This document shows positions 17,198 through 25,998 of a DNA stretch of 64,000 nucleotides, piece after piece. A program made the position numbers and the translations under genes. This DNA is from Leisingera sp. M658. GTDB taxonomy: Bacteria; Pseudomonadota; Alphaproteobacteria; Rhodobacterales; Rhodobacteraceae. Numbering within the stretch: the first letter of the stretch is position 1; every line of letters begins with the position of its first letter. The stretch covers positions 1 through 64,000 of the forward strand of contig NZ_CP083552.1 in assembly GCF_025144145.1 (NCBI RefSeq), written 5' to 3'. The notes below the pieces were generated by a model. That model had not been told where the DNA came from. It made no database searches and saw only the letters and a program-made list of their open reading frames with translations.

Positions 17198-18084
17198 CTG
17201 ACGGCAAGACCGGCGCGGGTCGCAAAGGCATCATTCTGGCGGGCGGCTCGGGCACCCGGCTTTATCCGATCACCATGGCGGTCTCGAAACAGCTGCTGCC
17301 CTTGTATGACAAGCCGATGATCTACTACCCGCTGTCCGTCCTGATGCTGGCGGGCATCCGCGAGATCTGCGTGATCACCACGCCGCAGGACCAGGAGCAG
17401 TTCACCCGCCTGCTGGGCGACGGCAGCCAGTGGGGGGTGTCGCTCACCTATGTGGTGCAGCCTTCGCCCGACGGGCTGGCGCAGGCGTTTATCCTGGCCG
17501 AGGACTTCCTGGCCGGCGCCCCCTCGGCGCTGGTTCTGGGCGACAATATCTTTTTTGGCCATGGTCTGCCGGACCTGCTGGCCGCCGCCGATGCCCAATC
17601 CGCGGGCGGCACTGTGTTCGGCTATCATGTGGCGGATCCGGAACGCTATGGTGTGGTCGGCTTCGACGATGAGGGCCGCGCCCGCGAGATCATCGAAAAA
17701 CCCGCCGTGCCGCCCTCGAACTATGCGGTGACGGGTCTCTATTTCCTGGATGGCACGGCGCCGGAACGGGCCCGGCAGGTCGCGCCGTCGCCGCGCGGCG
17801 AGCTGGAGGTCACCGACCTTTTGCAGATGTATCTGGAGGAAGGGTCGTTGCGGGTTGAAACCATGGGCCGCGGTTATGCCTGGCTGGATACCGGCACCCA
17901 TGGCTCGCTGCTGGATGCGGGCAATTTCGTGCGCACCCTGCAGGAACGCCAGGGGCTGCAGACCGGCTGCCTGGAGGAGATCGCCTACAGCCAGGGCTGG
18001 ATTGATGCGGAGCAGCTGAAGGCTCGGGCCGCGAAATTCGCCAAAAACGCCTATGGCGCCTATCTCGAAGGGCTGCTGAAGTAG
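17194..18084 (+). CDS. rfbA: Glucose-1-phosphate thymidylyltransferase
   Basis: The 296-residue protein has the nucleotidyltransferase signature [13 protein letters not shown] near the N-terminus, [27 protein letters not shown] and [17 protein letters not shown]. It activates glucose-1-phosphate with dTTP, the first committed step to dTDP-L-rhamnose. The start overlaps rfbD by four bases. The four rfb genes are the best-defined metabolic unit of the locus. Confidence 0.95.
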   Translation: MTDGKTGAGRKGIILAGGSGTRLYPITMAVSKQLLPLYDKPMIYYPLSVLMLAGIREICVITTPQDQEQFTRLLGDGSQWGVSLTYVVQPSPDGLAQAFILAEDFLAGAPSALVLGDNIFFGHGLPDLLAAADAQSAGGTVFGYHVADPERYGVVGFDDEGRAREIIEKPAVPPSNYAVTGLYFLDGTAPERARQVAPSPRGELEVTDLLQMYLEEGSLRVETMGRGYAWLDTGTHGSLLDAGNFVRTLQERQGLQTGCLEEIAYSQGWIDAEQLKARAAKFAKNAYGAYLEGLLK

Positions 18085-18141
18085 GCGGCAGGCTCCCGTC
18101 CGTCATCCGCTATCACAGATAGCCTCTTCCGGTTGGGCCCG

Positions 18142-18158
18142 GCGCCGCTGCGCGGCGC
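18142..18158 (+). terminator. GC-rich hairpin after rfbA
   Basis: GCGCCG-CTGCG-CGGCGC forms a perfect 6-bp stem 57 bases past the rfbA stop; it is flanked by GGGCCC arms (18135-18140 and about 18175-18180) that could extend the fold. A T-rich stretch follows only at some distance, so termination strength is uncertain. Confidence 0.4.
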
Positions 18159-18315
18159 AGGGTTTCCGCTTTGCGGGCCCGCGGGTAACGCTTTGTCAGC
18201 AATTCCTAATAAATTGAAACCAAGAGCCATTTTCTAGCCACAGCGGCCCCTCAGCTGTTCCCGGTTGCGCCGATAGACCTGCCCTCGACCGGATTTATTC
18301 TGCGAGGAACATGCA

Positions 18316-18999
18316 ATGGCACAGCGGCAATCGGAACCCAGCCCCGGGCAGGGCTTTGGCCGCCGCATGCGGCATCTGCTGCTTCCCGGCATCCATAGGA
18401 TGCTCGCCGCCGGCCTGATGGCAGCCGCGCTGGCCACTTCCGCCGCCGCCGTTCAGCCGCTGCCTTCTGCAGAGGCCCCCCCCGCCCTGGTGCCGGTGTC
18501 CCGGCAAGTGCTGCCGCCCCTGGCCCATGCCCGCTTCTGCCTGCGCCACCCCGGTCAATGCGCAGTGCGCGGCGGCAGCCCGCAGCCTGCCGGCTCAGCT
18601 CAGGCGCAATTGGCCGGGGTGGTGGCGATCAATCTGGCGGTAAACCGGGACATCACCCCGCAAGCGGACGGCACCGTGCAGGGAATTGCCGATGAATGGC
18701 GGCTGAATGCAGTGCGCGGCGATTGCGAAGACTATGCACTTTTAAAGCGTAAAAGATTATTGGATCTGGGCTGGCCGTCTGCATCGCTCCGGCTGGCAAC
18801 GGTGCTGACACCGGATGGCACCGGCCATGCTGTATTGATTGCACGTTTTCGCGGCGGGGATTTCGCCCTGGACAATCTCACAAATGAAATCCGGCCCTGG
18901 CGGGAAACCGGATACCGGTTTTTGAAGATCCAATCGGAAACAGATCCAAAAGCCTGGTATTCGGTTGCCGCGCCGCAAGCCGGGGGCGGGCTGTCCTGA
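18316..18999 (+). CDS. LapG-type transglutaminase-like periplasmic cysteine protease (BTLCP, peptidase C93)
   Basis: The 227-residue exported protein has a basic N-terminus and hydrophobic stretch (MLAAGLMAAALATSAAA) as a likely signal peptide. The catalytic triad is visible: Cys137 in GDCEDYALLKR, His171 in TGHAVL and Asp186 in ALDNLTN. This family includes LapG, which cuts a surface adhesin in the periplasm when c-di-GMP is low and so releases biofilm cells; a LapD-like partner is not encoded here. GAGGAA precedes the ATG. It follows the rfb genes after 231 bases. A role in attachment control is inference from family and neighbourhood. Confidence 0.85.
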   Translation: MAQRQSEPSPGQGFGRRMRHLLLPGIHRMLAAGLMAAALATSAAAVQPLPSAEAPPALVPVSRQVLPPLAHARFCLRHPGQCAVRGGSPQPAGSAQAQLAGVVAINLAVNRDITPQADGTVQGIADEWRLNAVRGDCEDYALLKRKRLLDLGWPSASLRLATVLTPDGTGHAVLIARFRGGDFALDNLTNEIRPWRETGYRFLKIQSETDPKAWYSVAAPQAGGGLS

Positions 19000-19029
19000 G
19001 CCATCCGCTGCCGCGGGTCCGCACAGGCG

Positions 19030-19695
19030 TCAGGCGCCGCCGCGCCGCGCAATCACGCTGAGGGTGCGCCACACGATGCGGGCTTCCATGGCAAAGCCCG
19101 CATTGGCGATGTAATGCAGATCGGCGCGCACCTTGTTCCGGGTGGCATCAACACCTTCGATATACCCCAGCTCCACCTGGGCCCAGCCGCTGATGCCGGG
19201 GCGCACCGCGTGCCGCTCCTGATAGCCCGGCACATCAGACAGAAACCGGCGGGCATGGCCGATATAGTCCGGGCGCGGCCCGATCAGGCTCATTTCCCCC
19301 CTAAAAACATTGATTATCTGCGGCAGCTCATCCAAACGGACGCGGCGCAGAAACCGCCCAAGCGGGGTGATCCGCTCTTCTTCCAGCGGGCAATCAGCGG
19401 TGCGGCGGATTTCCGGCGCGGGGCGCATTGTCCGGAATTTATAGGCGGTGAACGGGCGGCAGCCCCGCCCCATGCGCCGCTGCGAATAGAGCAGCGGCCC
19501 CCGGTTCCAAAACGGATTGAGAAGCAGCAGACCCGAGGCACACATCAGTGCCAGCGGCAGCAGGATCGCGCAACTGACAACCAGATCAAACATGCGCTTT
19601 ACCCCGGCAAACACAAACCCGGACAGGGTGCTGCGGGGCGGCGGACGGACTGAATTATAAGGCAGATCCCGTTCTGGGACTTCAAAGTCAAACAT
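19030..19695 (-). CDS. Bacterial sugar transferase initiating polysaccharide synthesis (polyprenyl-phosphate hexose-1-phosphate transferase)
   Basis: The 221-residue protein has one N-terminal membrane segment (MFDLVVSCAILLPLALM) and the catalytic core of the sugar-transferase family: RRMGRGCRPFTAYKFRTM and DELPQIINVFRGEMSLIGP. Such enzymes load the first sugar phosphate onto undecaprenyl phosphate. It lacks the extra N-terminal helices and CoA-binding-like domain of WcaJ-type enzymes, so it is the short form. A good sigma-70-type promoter precedes it, so it seems to be expressed as a single gene. Confidence 0.92.
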   Translation of the reverse strand: MFDFEVPERDLPYNSVRPPPRSTLSGFVFAGVKRMFDLVVSCAILLPLALMCASGLLLLNPFWNRGPLLYSQRRMGRGCRPFTAYKFRTMRPAPEIRRTADCPLEEERITPLGRFLRRVRLDELPQIINVFRGEMSLIGPRPDYIGHARRFLSDVPGYQERHAVRPGISGWAQVELGYIEGVDATRNKVRADLHYIANAGFAMEARIVWRTLSVIARRGGA

Positions 19696-19766
19696 TGAAC
19701 TTAATCACCTAAGGTTTAACAAAAATATTAACCTTTTGCCGCAATCAAGCGGGCAAACATTAGGCA

Positions 19767-19794
19767 ATTATGTATTAAGTCAAAATTGTGTCAA
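19767..19794 (-). promoter_or_regulatory. Sigma-70-type promoter for the sugar transferase gene
   Basis: On the minus strand TTGACA (19794-19789), a 16-base spacer and CATAAT (19772-19767) lie about 70 bases before the ATG in an AT-rich stretch. Confidence 0.55.
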
Positions 19795-19841
19795 TTGATT
19801 CTAAAAAACGACACAGTTAAACATGCGTGAGTTGCATTAAG

Positions 19842-20345
19842 CTAGAAAGAACTTCGCCGCCGCAGAATCCAGCCTTCGTAAGGGGTGGAGAGTCTTGAGA
19901 ATTCCAAATAGGTTTCCAGCTGCCGCTCCGGCAGGCCAAGCGCCCGTCCCGTCACAGCCAGGCGCAACCAAAGATCCCCGTCAAGCGGCTGCCGGGCCAG
20001 CGCTGCCTCAAGCTGGCGCAGGGCGGCTGCCCGGGCCGCAACTGTCTCCGGGTCCGGTACGGGCCGCAGCGGGTCCAGGCCGTTTGCCGCCGCTATCAGA
20101 TCCGCCGCGTATAGATGCAAAACCGCCCGGCTGCGGTGCAGATGCGGATCAAACAGCGCTGCCGCACCGGCTGGCGCGGCCAGCAGCGCCGCCATCAGTC
20201 CGCTGTCCGCCGTCTCCAGCCGCCCTGCCCCGGCCTCTGCGGCCAGGCGGTGATGCGCCTGGTGGTTCAGATGGCTGCGTAGAGCCTGCCATTGCAATCC
20301 TGCGCACAGGGCCGCCAACGCCAGAAGCAGGGCCTTAGCTGTCAT
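19842..20345 (-). CDS. Small membrane-anchored protein of the polysaccharide cluster, function unknown
   Basis: The 167-residue protein has one N-terminal hydrophobic helix (AKALLLALAALCAGL) and a soluble, Leu/Ala-rich helical remainder without a motif I recognise. The ATG at 20345 overlaps the end of the wzc-like gene by 11 bases, so translation is probably coupled. Proteins of this kind sit next to tyrosine autokinases in several exopolysaccharide loci, but no function follows from the sequence. Confidence 0.65.
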   Translation of the reverse strand: MTAKALLLALAALCAGLQWQALRSHLNHQAHHRLAAEAGAGRLETADSGLMAALLAAPAGAAALFDPHLHRSRAVLHLYAADLIAAANGLDPLRPVPDPETVAARAAALRQLEAALARQPLDGDLWLRLAVTGRALGLPERQLETYLEFSRLSTPYEGWILRRRSSF

Positions 20346-22650
20346 TGTAATAGCGGCCGTAGCCCCTCCCGCAGCCATAAGACGACCCCTCGCAACTGCC
20401 ATAAGCAGCGGCTTTTTTCGCGTCGAACATATTCAGAAAGGCACCATAGCACTTGCCGCGCAGCCGCGGGTCGCTGCCCAGGATCGCGGCGGCGTGGTTC
20501 ACATCGGCGGCGCCCCATTTGGCAACAAAAAACAGCCCGTCCAGATTGTGCAGAACCGCGCGCGCATCGACCACCGGCCCCAGCGGCGGCAGATCAAGGA
20601 TCACACAGTCATAAACCGCCGCACAGGCGCTCAGAAGATGTTCCATCGCCGGGCCGCCCAGCAGCTCGCCGGTATGCACCGCCCGGCCCGGCCGGTTCGG
20701 CAGGATATGGGCCCCGGTCGCCTGTTCAATGCACAGCACGTCCTGCCAATCCGCCCCGTCCAGCAGCACATCCGCCAGGCCCTGTTCAATACCGCCCGCC
20801 AGCGACCGGGTCAGGCCCGGATTGCGCAAATCGCCGTCGATCAGCATGACCGAGGCGCCCTGCGCCGCCAGCAAGGCCGCGAAATTGGCAGCGGTGGTTG
20901 TTTTGCCTTCGCCGGGGAAACAGGACACAACACCGATGATCTGGCTGGCACCGCGCTGCGGCGCCTTCAGCGTCAGGCTCATCCTGCCGGTGCGCAGCGT
21001 CTCGGCAAAGACCGACAGCGGCTTGTCCGCGCCATAGCGCATGATGGCGGGAAACCGCACCTCCCGCCTGCCAAGCTGCAGATCCGCCGCCTCCGGCGGG
21101 TGCTGCGGCGGCGCAATCTTCTCCAGCCCGCCCAGGAACTCCAGCCCAAGGATATCTCTGATCTGATCTTCTGTGCGCAGCCTGGTGTCCACCGCCTCCC
21201 GCACAGCGCTCCAGCCCGCTGCCAGCAGCACCCCCAGAATGCCGGCCAGGGCCGTGATCTTGGCCAGCTGCGGCGAACTCGGGTATTCTGGCACCCGCGC
21301 CGGATTCAGGATCCGCGCGTCCGACACCGGAAAGCTCTGCTCTTGCAGCGATTGCTGATAGCGCTGCAGGAAACTGGTATACAGGCTGCGCACGGTCCCG
21401 GCGTTGCGCTCCATCTCGCGCAGCTCCACCAGCGTTGTGTTGTCCGCCCCCAGCTGTTCGGCGGCAACCGTCTGCGCGGCCTCCAGGCTGGCCAGCCGTT
21501 CGCGGGCCTCATGCACATCGTTGCGGGCCACCACCTCCGAGCGTTTGATCTCTTCGAACATCAGCCCTTCCAGCTGGATCAGCTCGCGCTGGCGCCGCCG
21601 GGTCTGCGCGTGATCCGCGCCCAGGCTGCTGCGCAGATAGTTGAAGTCCCGCAGGGTCTCCAGATACTGGCTGCGCAGGTTTGCGGTGATCGACTGGCTC
21701 GCGGTTGAACTGACAAAAGCCGAAGTGTCATTCTGCGCGACAATCTCATTCAGCCGGTTGCTGCGGGCCTGCAGCGCCAGCAGTTCCGCCCGCAGATCCG
21801 CCACCTGCTTGTTCAGCAGCTCCAGCTCAATATCCGACGACAGATCGCCGCCTGCCCCTGCCAGATTGTTCTCGCGCCGGAAGCTGTCGACCGCCTTGTC
21901 CAGCAGGCCGGACTGCAGCCGCAACTGGTCCGACCGCTCCTTCAGCCAGTTGGTGGCGCGCTGGGTTGCCTCGTATTTCGAGGCCAGCTGATCCTCGATA
22001 TAGGCATTGGCAACCGCATTGGCGATCCGCGCCGACAGCGCCGGGGAGACCGAGGTATAAGTGATCTGCAGAACCCGGCTGCGCTGCACCTGGCGCACCG
22101 ACACATTGTCCCGCAGCAGGCTGACAGCATCCTGCCGGGCGGCTTCCGCCAGCTCCTGCGGCGTCAGCGGAATTGCGGGCTGTTCGTCCTGCACCCAGGA
22201 TACAGCCGTTGCCGCTGCCAGCCGCAGCAGGTCTTTCACCCCTTCAGCCGCCCGCCCCGGCCCGGTCCTGGGTTCGCTCAGAAACGCAGGGTTCTGCACC
22301 AGATCCAGCGCCGTAACCACCCGCGCCGCGATCTGCTCGGACCGCAGCACCTGGATTTCTGTGGTGATCTGATCCTCGTCCAGCCGGACGCCCGACACTC
22401 CGGACAGCTCGCGGGCGTTTTCAGCATCCGCAGAGCCGACGCTGATATGGGCCGAGGCTGTATAGACCGGCGTTGCCGTCGCCGCATAGGCGATCCCCAG
22501 CAGCAGCCCGGCCATCAGCCCCAGCAGCAGCACCGGCCAGCGCCGCCGCGCCACCGCAAAGATCCGCATCAGGTCAAGACCGTCGTCCTGCGCCCCGCCG
22601 CCGTCCGGCACCTGCGGCACCCGCATCGGTTCATGGGTCATCTTCTGCAT
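20335..22650 (-). CDS. wzc: Wzc/ExoP-type polysaccharide co-polymerase with tyrosine autokinase domain
   Basis: The protein has about 771 residues. The N-terminal chain-length-determinant part has two membrane helices (about 35-55 and 460-485) around a long coiled-coil-rich periplasmic region. The cytoplasmic kinase has Walker A FPGEGKTTTAANFA near residue 580, Walker A' VMLIDGDLRNP and Walker B CVILDLPPLG. The C-terminal tail holds five tyrosines in a Gly/Ser-rich stretch, the usual autophosphorylation cluster. It controls polymer length and export together with Wza. The start at 22650 (MQKMTHEP) is chosen over 22671; 22641 is possible too. The gene is followed by an overlapping small membrane protein gene. 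Confidence 0.9.
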   Translation of the reverse strand: MQKMTHEPMRVPQVPDGGGAQDDGLDLMRIFAVARRRWPVLLLGLMAGLLLGIAYAATATPVYTASAHISVGSADAENARELSGVSGVRLDEDQITTEIQVLRSEQIAARVVTALDLVQNPAFLSEPRTGPGRAAEGVKDLLRLAAATAVSWVQDEQPAIPLTPQELAEAARQDAVSLLRDNVSVRQVQRSRVLQITYTSVSPALSARIANAVANAYIEDQLASKYEATQRATNWLKERSDQLRLQSGLLDKAVDSFRRENNLAGAGGDLSSDIELELLNKQVADLRAELLALQARSNRLNEIVAQNDTSAFVSSTASQSITANLRSQYLETLRDFNYLRSSLGADHAQTRRRQRELIQLEGLMFEEIKRSEVVARNDVHEARERLASLEAAQTVAAEQLGADNTTLVELREMERNAGTVRSLYTSFLQRYQQSLQEQSFPVSDARILNPARVPEYPSSPQLAKITALAGILGVLLAAGWSAVREAVDTRLRTEDQIRDILGLEFLGGLEKIAPPQHPPEAADLQLGRREVRFPAIMRYGADKPLSVFAETLRTGRMSLTLKAPQRGASQIIGVVSCFPGEGKTTTAANFAALLAAQGASVMLIDGDLRNPGLTRSLAGGIEQGLADVLLDGADWQDVLCIEQATGAHILPNRPGRAVHTGELLGGPAMEHLLSACAAVYDCVILDLPPLGPVVDARAVLHNLDGLFFVAKWGAADVNHAAAILGSDPRLRGKCYGAFLNMFDAKKAAAYGSCEGSSYGCGRGYGRYYNDS

Positions 22651-22721
22651 TTGGCACCTGAATACTGGCAAACGGCGGCCGAAGCAGCTGTACGCAAACG
22701 CAGGTGTTGCCGGGACATCAC

Positions 22722-23483
22722 CTAGCCGGCCGGGCTGACAGCGCCGCCCGGCACCCCGCCTGCACTGCTGCCCCCGGATCTGCCGCCGCCGGAGCTGCCG
22801 CCGCCCTGCGTGCCGCCCGGAGTGCTGCCGGATACACCGCCCGCAGAGTTGCCGCCCGGTACGCCGCCGCCGGTGGCAGGCGTGCCGCCTGCAGCCGCAG
22901 CACCGCCGCCGATGTCCGCAGCACCGCCGCCCGCCGCCGCATCCGGAGCCTCAAGCCCGGCGCCGGATGCCCCCGGCGCGGCAGGATTTATGGCCGCCGT
23001 CTCCACATCCCCCGAGGCGGCGGTGAAACCCGCCGCCAGCCCGGCAGAGGGCGATTGCGCAACCGCCACAAGGATGGCCGTACCCTGTTGAAAATTCCCT
23101 TCCGCCGTCATCCGGCTTGCGGCCTGCGCCAGGCCTGCACCAATGGCCTCGGCCTGCTCTGCGCTGACCCCCTCCGCTGAGGCGAGGGCAGCAATCCGGG
23201 CCGCGGTACCGGGATCCGTCAGGGCGACTGAGGCAATCAGTGCCGCCAGATCGCCCTCTTGGCTCAGAAACCCCGCCGGATCGGCAAGGAACAGCGCCAG
23301 CGCCGCCGGGCTTGCCTCCGCCCGGGGCGGCGGGGTCTCCGCCCGGCCCGCGCCACCTGCCCCGCCTGTCCCCGCCGCGCTTTGCGCCGTCTGCGCCGAT
23401 GCGGGCGGCGCAAACACTGCAAAGGCTGCAACAAAACCAGCCGCCAGCACCTGACGGGCTCTTGTAGAAAATGCAAAACTCAT
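22722..23483 (-). CDS. Exported protein with glycine-rich C-terminus, function unknown
   Basis: The 253-residue protein has a clear signal peptide (VLAAGFVAAFAVFAPPASAQ), an Ala-rich helical middle (about 55-150) and a C-terminal third made almost entirely of Gly, Ser, Ala, Pro and Thr with GGG and PGG runs. It lies in the polysaccharide region upstream of wzc on the same strand. The low-complexity tail suggests a surface or matrix protein, but no family is recognised. The long open frames on the opposite strand here are caused by the GC-rich repeats. Confidence 0.6.
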   Translation of the reverse strand: MSFAFSTRARQVLAAGFVAAFAVFAPPASAQTAQSAAGTGGAGGAGRAETPPPRAEASPAALALFLADPAGFLSQEGDLAALIASVALTDPGTAARIAALASAEGVSAEQAEAIGAGLAQAASRMTAEGNFQQGTAILVAVAQSPSAGLAAGFTAASGDVETAAINPAAPGASGAGLEAPDAAAGGGAADIGGGAAAAGGTPATGGGVPGGNSAGGVSGSTPGGTQGGGSSGGGRSGGSSAGGVPGGAVSPAG

Positions 23484-23666
23484 ATCATGGCCTCAAACAC
23501 CCAATTCACGGCGCGGACGGGCCCGCGCGCCTGCACCTGGAATATGCACCCACTGCGTGCATAAATAACTACCCTAACCTGATGGATCGGCGCGCTTTTA
23601 ATTAATTCCCCGATAAACTGCACTCCTGCCCCTTTCCCAGCCTTTTTCCCGGCCTGTGCCGGACAG

Positions 23667-24428
23667 TCAGGCGGTCAATACCTCAAAGCCGTCATTGCGC
23701 ACCGCAACCGCACTCAGCTTTCCGGTTGCAAAAGCGCCGGTATCCACGCAGATCCGGCCGCCTTCTGCGCGCACCTCCTCAGCAATTGTGTGGCCATGGA
23801 CAATCCACACCCCGTCCTGGCGCGGAACCCGCCCGAAGTTGCCGTGACCCCAGGCCAGATGGTAATCCTCCTGCGCCTCCAGCGGACAGGCGGGGTCAGC
23901 CCCCGCATGCACCGCCGCCACATTGCCGGTCTGCCAATACGCCGGCAGGGTGCGGATCCAGCTGATCAGCCCGGCGCCCATCCTGTTTTGCAAACTGTCG
24001 CGCGCTGCAATCCAGTTCAGGTCCGGCATCCCCGCATGCACCGCGGCGATGCCAAAACTTGCCAACGTCTGGCGGCCGCCATGCCGCAGCCAGCCCGGCC
24101 CTTCGCCCAGCGGATCGTCCAGAAACCCCAGCAGCATGTCCTCGTGGTTGCCGCGCAGGCAGACCGCGTCAGGGTTGCTGACCTGCAGCCCGTGCAGCGC
24201 CTGCAGCACCTGGGCGCTGTTTTCGCCCCGGTCGATGTAATCGCCCAGGAACACCAGCCGCCCGCAGTCCGGCCGCAGCGCAATCCGGTCCAGCAGCCGG
24301 CCCATCAGATCATAGCAGCCGTGAATGTCCCCCACCGCCACAAAATCCTCTGCCGGGGCCAGGGGGGCAAACTCTGCGGCCTTGCGCCTTTTTGCCGTGT
24401 TGCGGAACCGGCTGAAAAACCCATGCAT
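23667..24428 (-). CDS. PPP-family serine/threonine (metallo)phosphatase
   Basis: The 253-residue protein has the three metal-binding motifs in order: VGDIHGCYDLMGRLL, FLGDYIDRGENS and LRGNHEDMLLG, and a later VHGHTIAEE. This is the PPP/bacteriophage-lambda-phosphatase-like group, which removes phosphate from Ser/Thr or Tyr residues or small molecules using two metal ions. It starts 14 bases after the wza stop and belongs to the same operon. Gram-negative capsule operons normally carry a low-molecular-weight tyrosine phosphatase (Wzb) at this place; this unrelated enzyme might serve as the counter-enzyme of Wzc, which is inference. Confidence 0.88.
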   Translation of the reverse strand: MHGFFSRFRNTAKRRKAAEFAPLAPAEDFVAVGDIHGCYDLMGRLLDRIALRPDCGRLVFLGDYIDRGENSAQVLQALHGLQVSNPDAVCLRGNHEDMLLGFLDDPLGEGPGWLRHGGRQTLASFGIAAVHAGMPDLNWIAARDSLQNRMGAGLISWIRTLPAYWQTGNVAAVHAGADPACPLEAQEDYHLAWGHGNFGRVPRQDGVWIVHGHTIAEEVRAEGGRICVDTGAFATGKLSAVAVRNDGFEVLTA

Positions 24429-24442
24429 GATACCTGCGCCCC

Positions 24443-25618
24443 TTAGTTCGACAGGTTCGACAGATCGCCGTCTATCTGCACGGTGTCGCCTGAAATGGTG
24501 GTCGCCAGCCCGAAGAATTTGCTGACCGCCACGGAATCCGCGTTGGAGACATAAACCACATCCCCGTCCCGCACGTCGAAATTCCGCGCCATGAAGAAAC
24601 TGTCAGGCTTGCGGAAATTGGCCCGGTAAACCGTTGGAATATCGTGCTGTTCAAAGCCCGAGACATCGACGCCCATCTCCTTCAGCGCATGGCGGTGCTC
24701 GGTGCGGTAGATGAACACATGCGCCGGGTCCGCCTGGTTGTCGTCCAGGCCAACCGCCTGGGCAACCGCACCGTTCAGATCCACCGCCGCCGCGCCGAAC
24801 GTGAACTCCCCCACCGACCCTGTGGCGCCGAAGGCGTAGAATTTCTTGCTCTCACTGGAGATATTGATGTTGTCCCCCGGCGCCACAAAAACGTTTTCGC
24901 GCGGGTTGGCCGTCAGCGCCTCATAGGCGATCTTGGCGCTTTGCCGTCCCCGCGACAGGGTGACAAAAGTCTCATGATCCTCGCCGGTGATACCGCCCGC
25001 CTGCGCCACCAGATCCAGCACCCGGTCGCCGCTGTTGCGCAGGGTGAAAACACCGGCCTCCTTCACCTCGCCGATCACCGAGGCGCGCGGATAGTTCGCC
25101 TCCACCACCTCGATCGTCACCGCCGGGTTGATCGCTTTTTCCTCCAGCTGGCGCTCGATGATGTCCTCGACCGCCGAAGGCGTGTTGCCGGCCGCCCGGA
25201 TCTTGCCCGCATACGGCACCGAAATCATGCCGTCGCGGCCGATCTCCTGGGCTGGCAGGGTGACAAAGTTGCCCGGCCGCACCCCGGCCTCCTTGGGGAT
25301 GAACAGCCCGCCGGACTGGTCCTCGAAAATGGTGATCTGAATAACGTCGCCCGCACCCAGCCGGATGCTTGGCACCTCGGCGCTGCTGGCGCCAAAGGTC
25401 GCAAACGAACTGCTGTCGTCCTTGGTGACAAACGGGATCACCTCGCGGTTCACATCAACAACCACATAATTATAGCCCAGCGTCGCATCATCGGCCTGCA
25501 GATGGCTGGCGGATTTTTCCAGGATCGCGGCCTCATCCGGGCCGTTGCGGGGCAAAAAACTGCACGCACCCGCAAGAAGCAGCACAAACAGAAGACCAAG
25601 GGATCGTTTGCAAATCAT
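24443..25618 (-). CDS. wza: Polysaccharide export outer-membrane lipoprotein (Wza family)
   Basis: The 391-residue protein has a lipoprotein signal peptide with lipobox LAGACS. The polysaccharide-export domain begins around residue 85 (IRLGAGDVIQITIFE) and is followed by SLBB-type repeats (RASVIGEVKEAGVFTL, then KFYAFGATGSVGEFTF). Wza proteins form the octameric outer-membrane exit channel for polymers made by the Wzx/Wzy route. It is the first gene of the leftward wza-phosphatase unit. Confidence 0.92.
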   Translation of the reverse strand: MICKRSLGLLFVLLLAGACSFLPRNGPDEAAILEKSASHLQADDATLGYNYVVVDVNREVIPFVTKDDSSSFATFGASSAEVPSIRLGAGDVIQITIFEDQSGGLFIPKEAGVRPGNFVTLPAQEIGRDGMISVPYAGKIRAAGNTPSAVEDIIERQLEEKAINPAVTIEVVEANYPRASVIGEVKEAGVFTLRNSGDRVLDLVAQAGGITGEDHETFVTLSRGRQSAKIAYEALTANPRENVFVAPGDNINISSESKKFYAFGATGSVGEFTFGAAAVDLNGAVAQAVGLDDNQADPAHVFIYRTEHRHALKEMGVDVSGFEQHDIPTVYRANFRKPDSFFMARNFDVRDGDVVYVSNADSVAVSKFFGLATTISGDTVQIDGDLSNLSN

Positions 25619-25998
25619 CGGGTTTTCAATTCCACTCGTCCAAAGCGTTTTGCGCAGGCTGAAACATACCGCCCCAATGGCCTTTCTAGCAGAAATTGCC
25701 GAAAAAAAAGAGTTCTAATAAAATTTTATGATCCCTTTGCGGATCAGGTTGTATAATCCAAATAGGGGAATTTGATCCGGCAATGAATTGAAATCAAAAA
25801 CCACTGTATTCTTCAAAGGTTCTCCATGCGATCTGCCGGAACCCGCGCTCTCCGTGAAAGCCGCCCTGTCAGGCAGCTGCCCGGCGGCAACCCTCCTGCC
25901 GGTCCGGTATCACAGGCTGATCCAACTGCCGGCTGACCGGGGAAACACTGGGCAATACACCGGGGGAAACTCTGAACGAAACTCTGGGCGAAACAAAC
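25619..25998. other. Divergent intergenic region between wza and the polymerase/ligase gene
   Basis: No convincing gene is present in these 380 bases. The left half is AT-rich and includes a perfect TATAAT (25752-25757) for rightward transcription but no good -35 partner. At 25929-25996 a degenerate repeat runs GGGGAAACACTGGGC, GGGGGAAACTCTGAAC, GAAACTCTGGGCG, of unknown meaning. A 73-codon frame at 25788 has no family match or ribosome binding site. Confidence 0.45.

Noticed and set aside
22704-23483. Plus-strand frames opposite the glycine-rich exported protein
   Set aside because: They are Pro/Ala/Arg-rich shadows of GGC/GCC codons. Only the minus-strand frame has a signal peptide and ribosome binding site.
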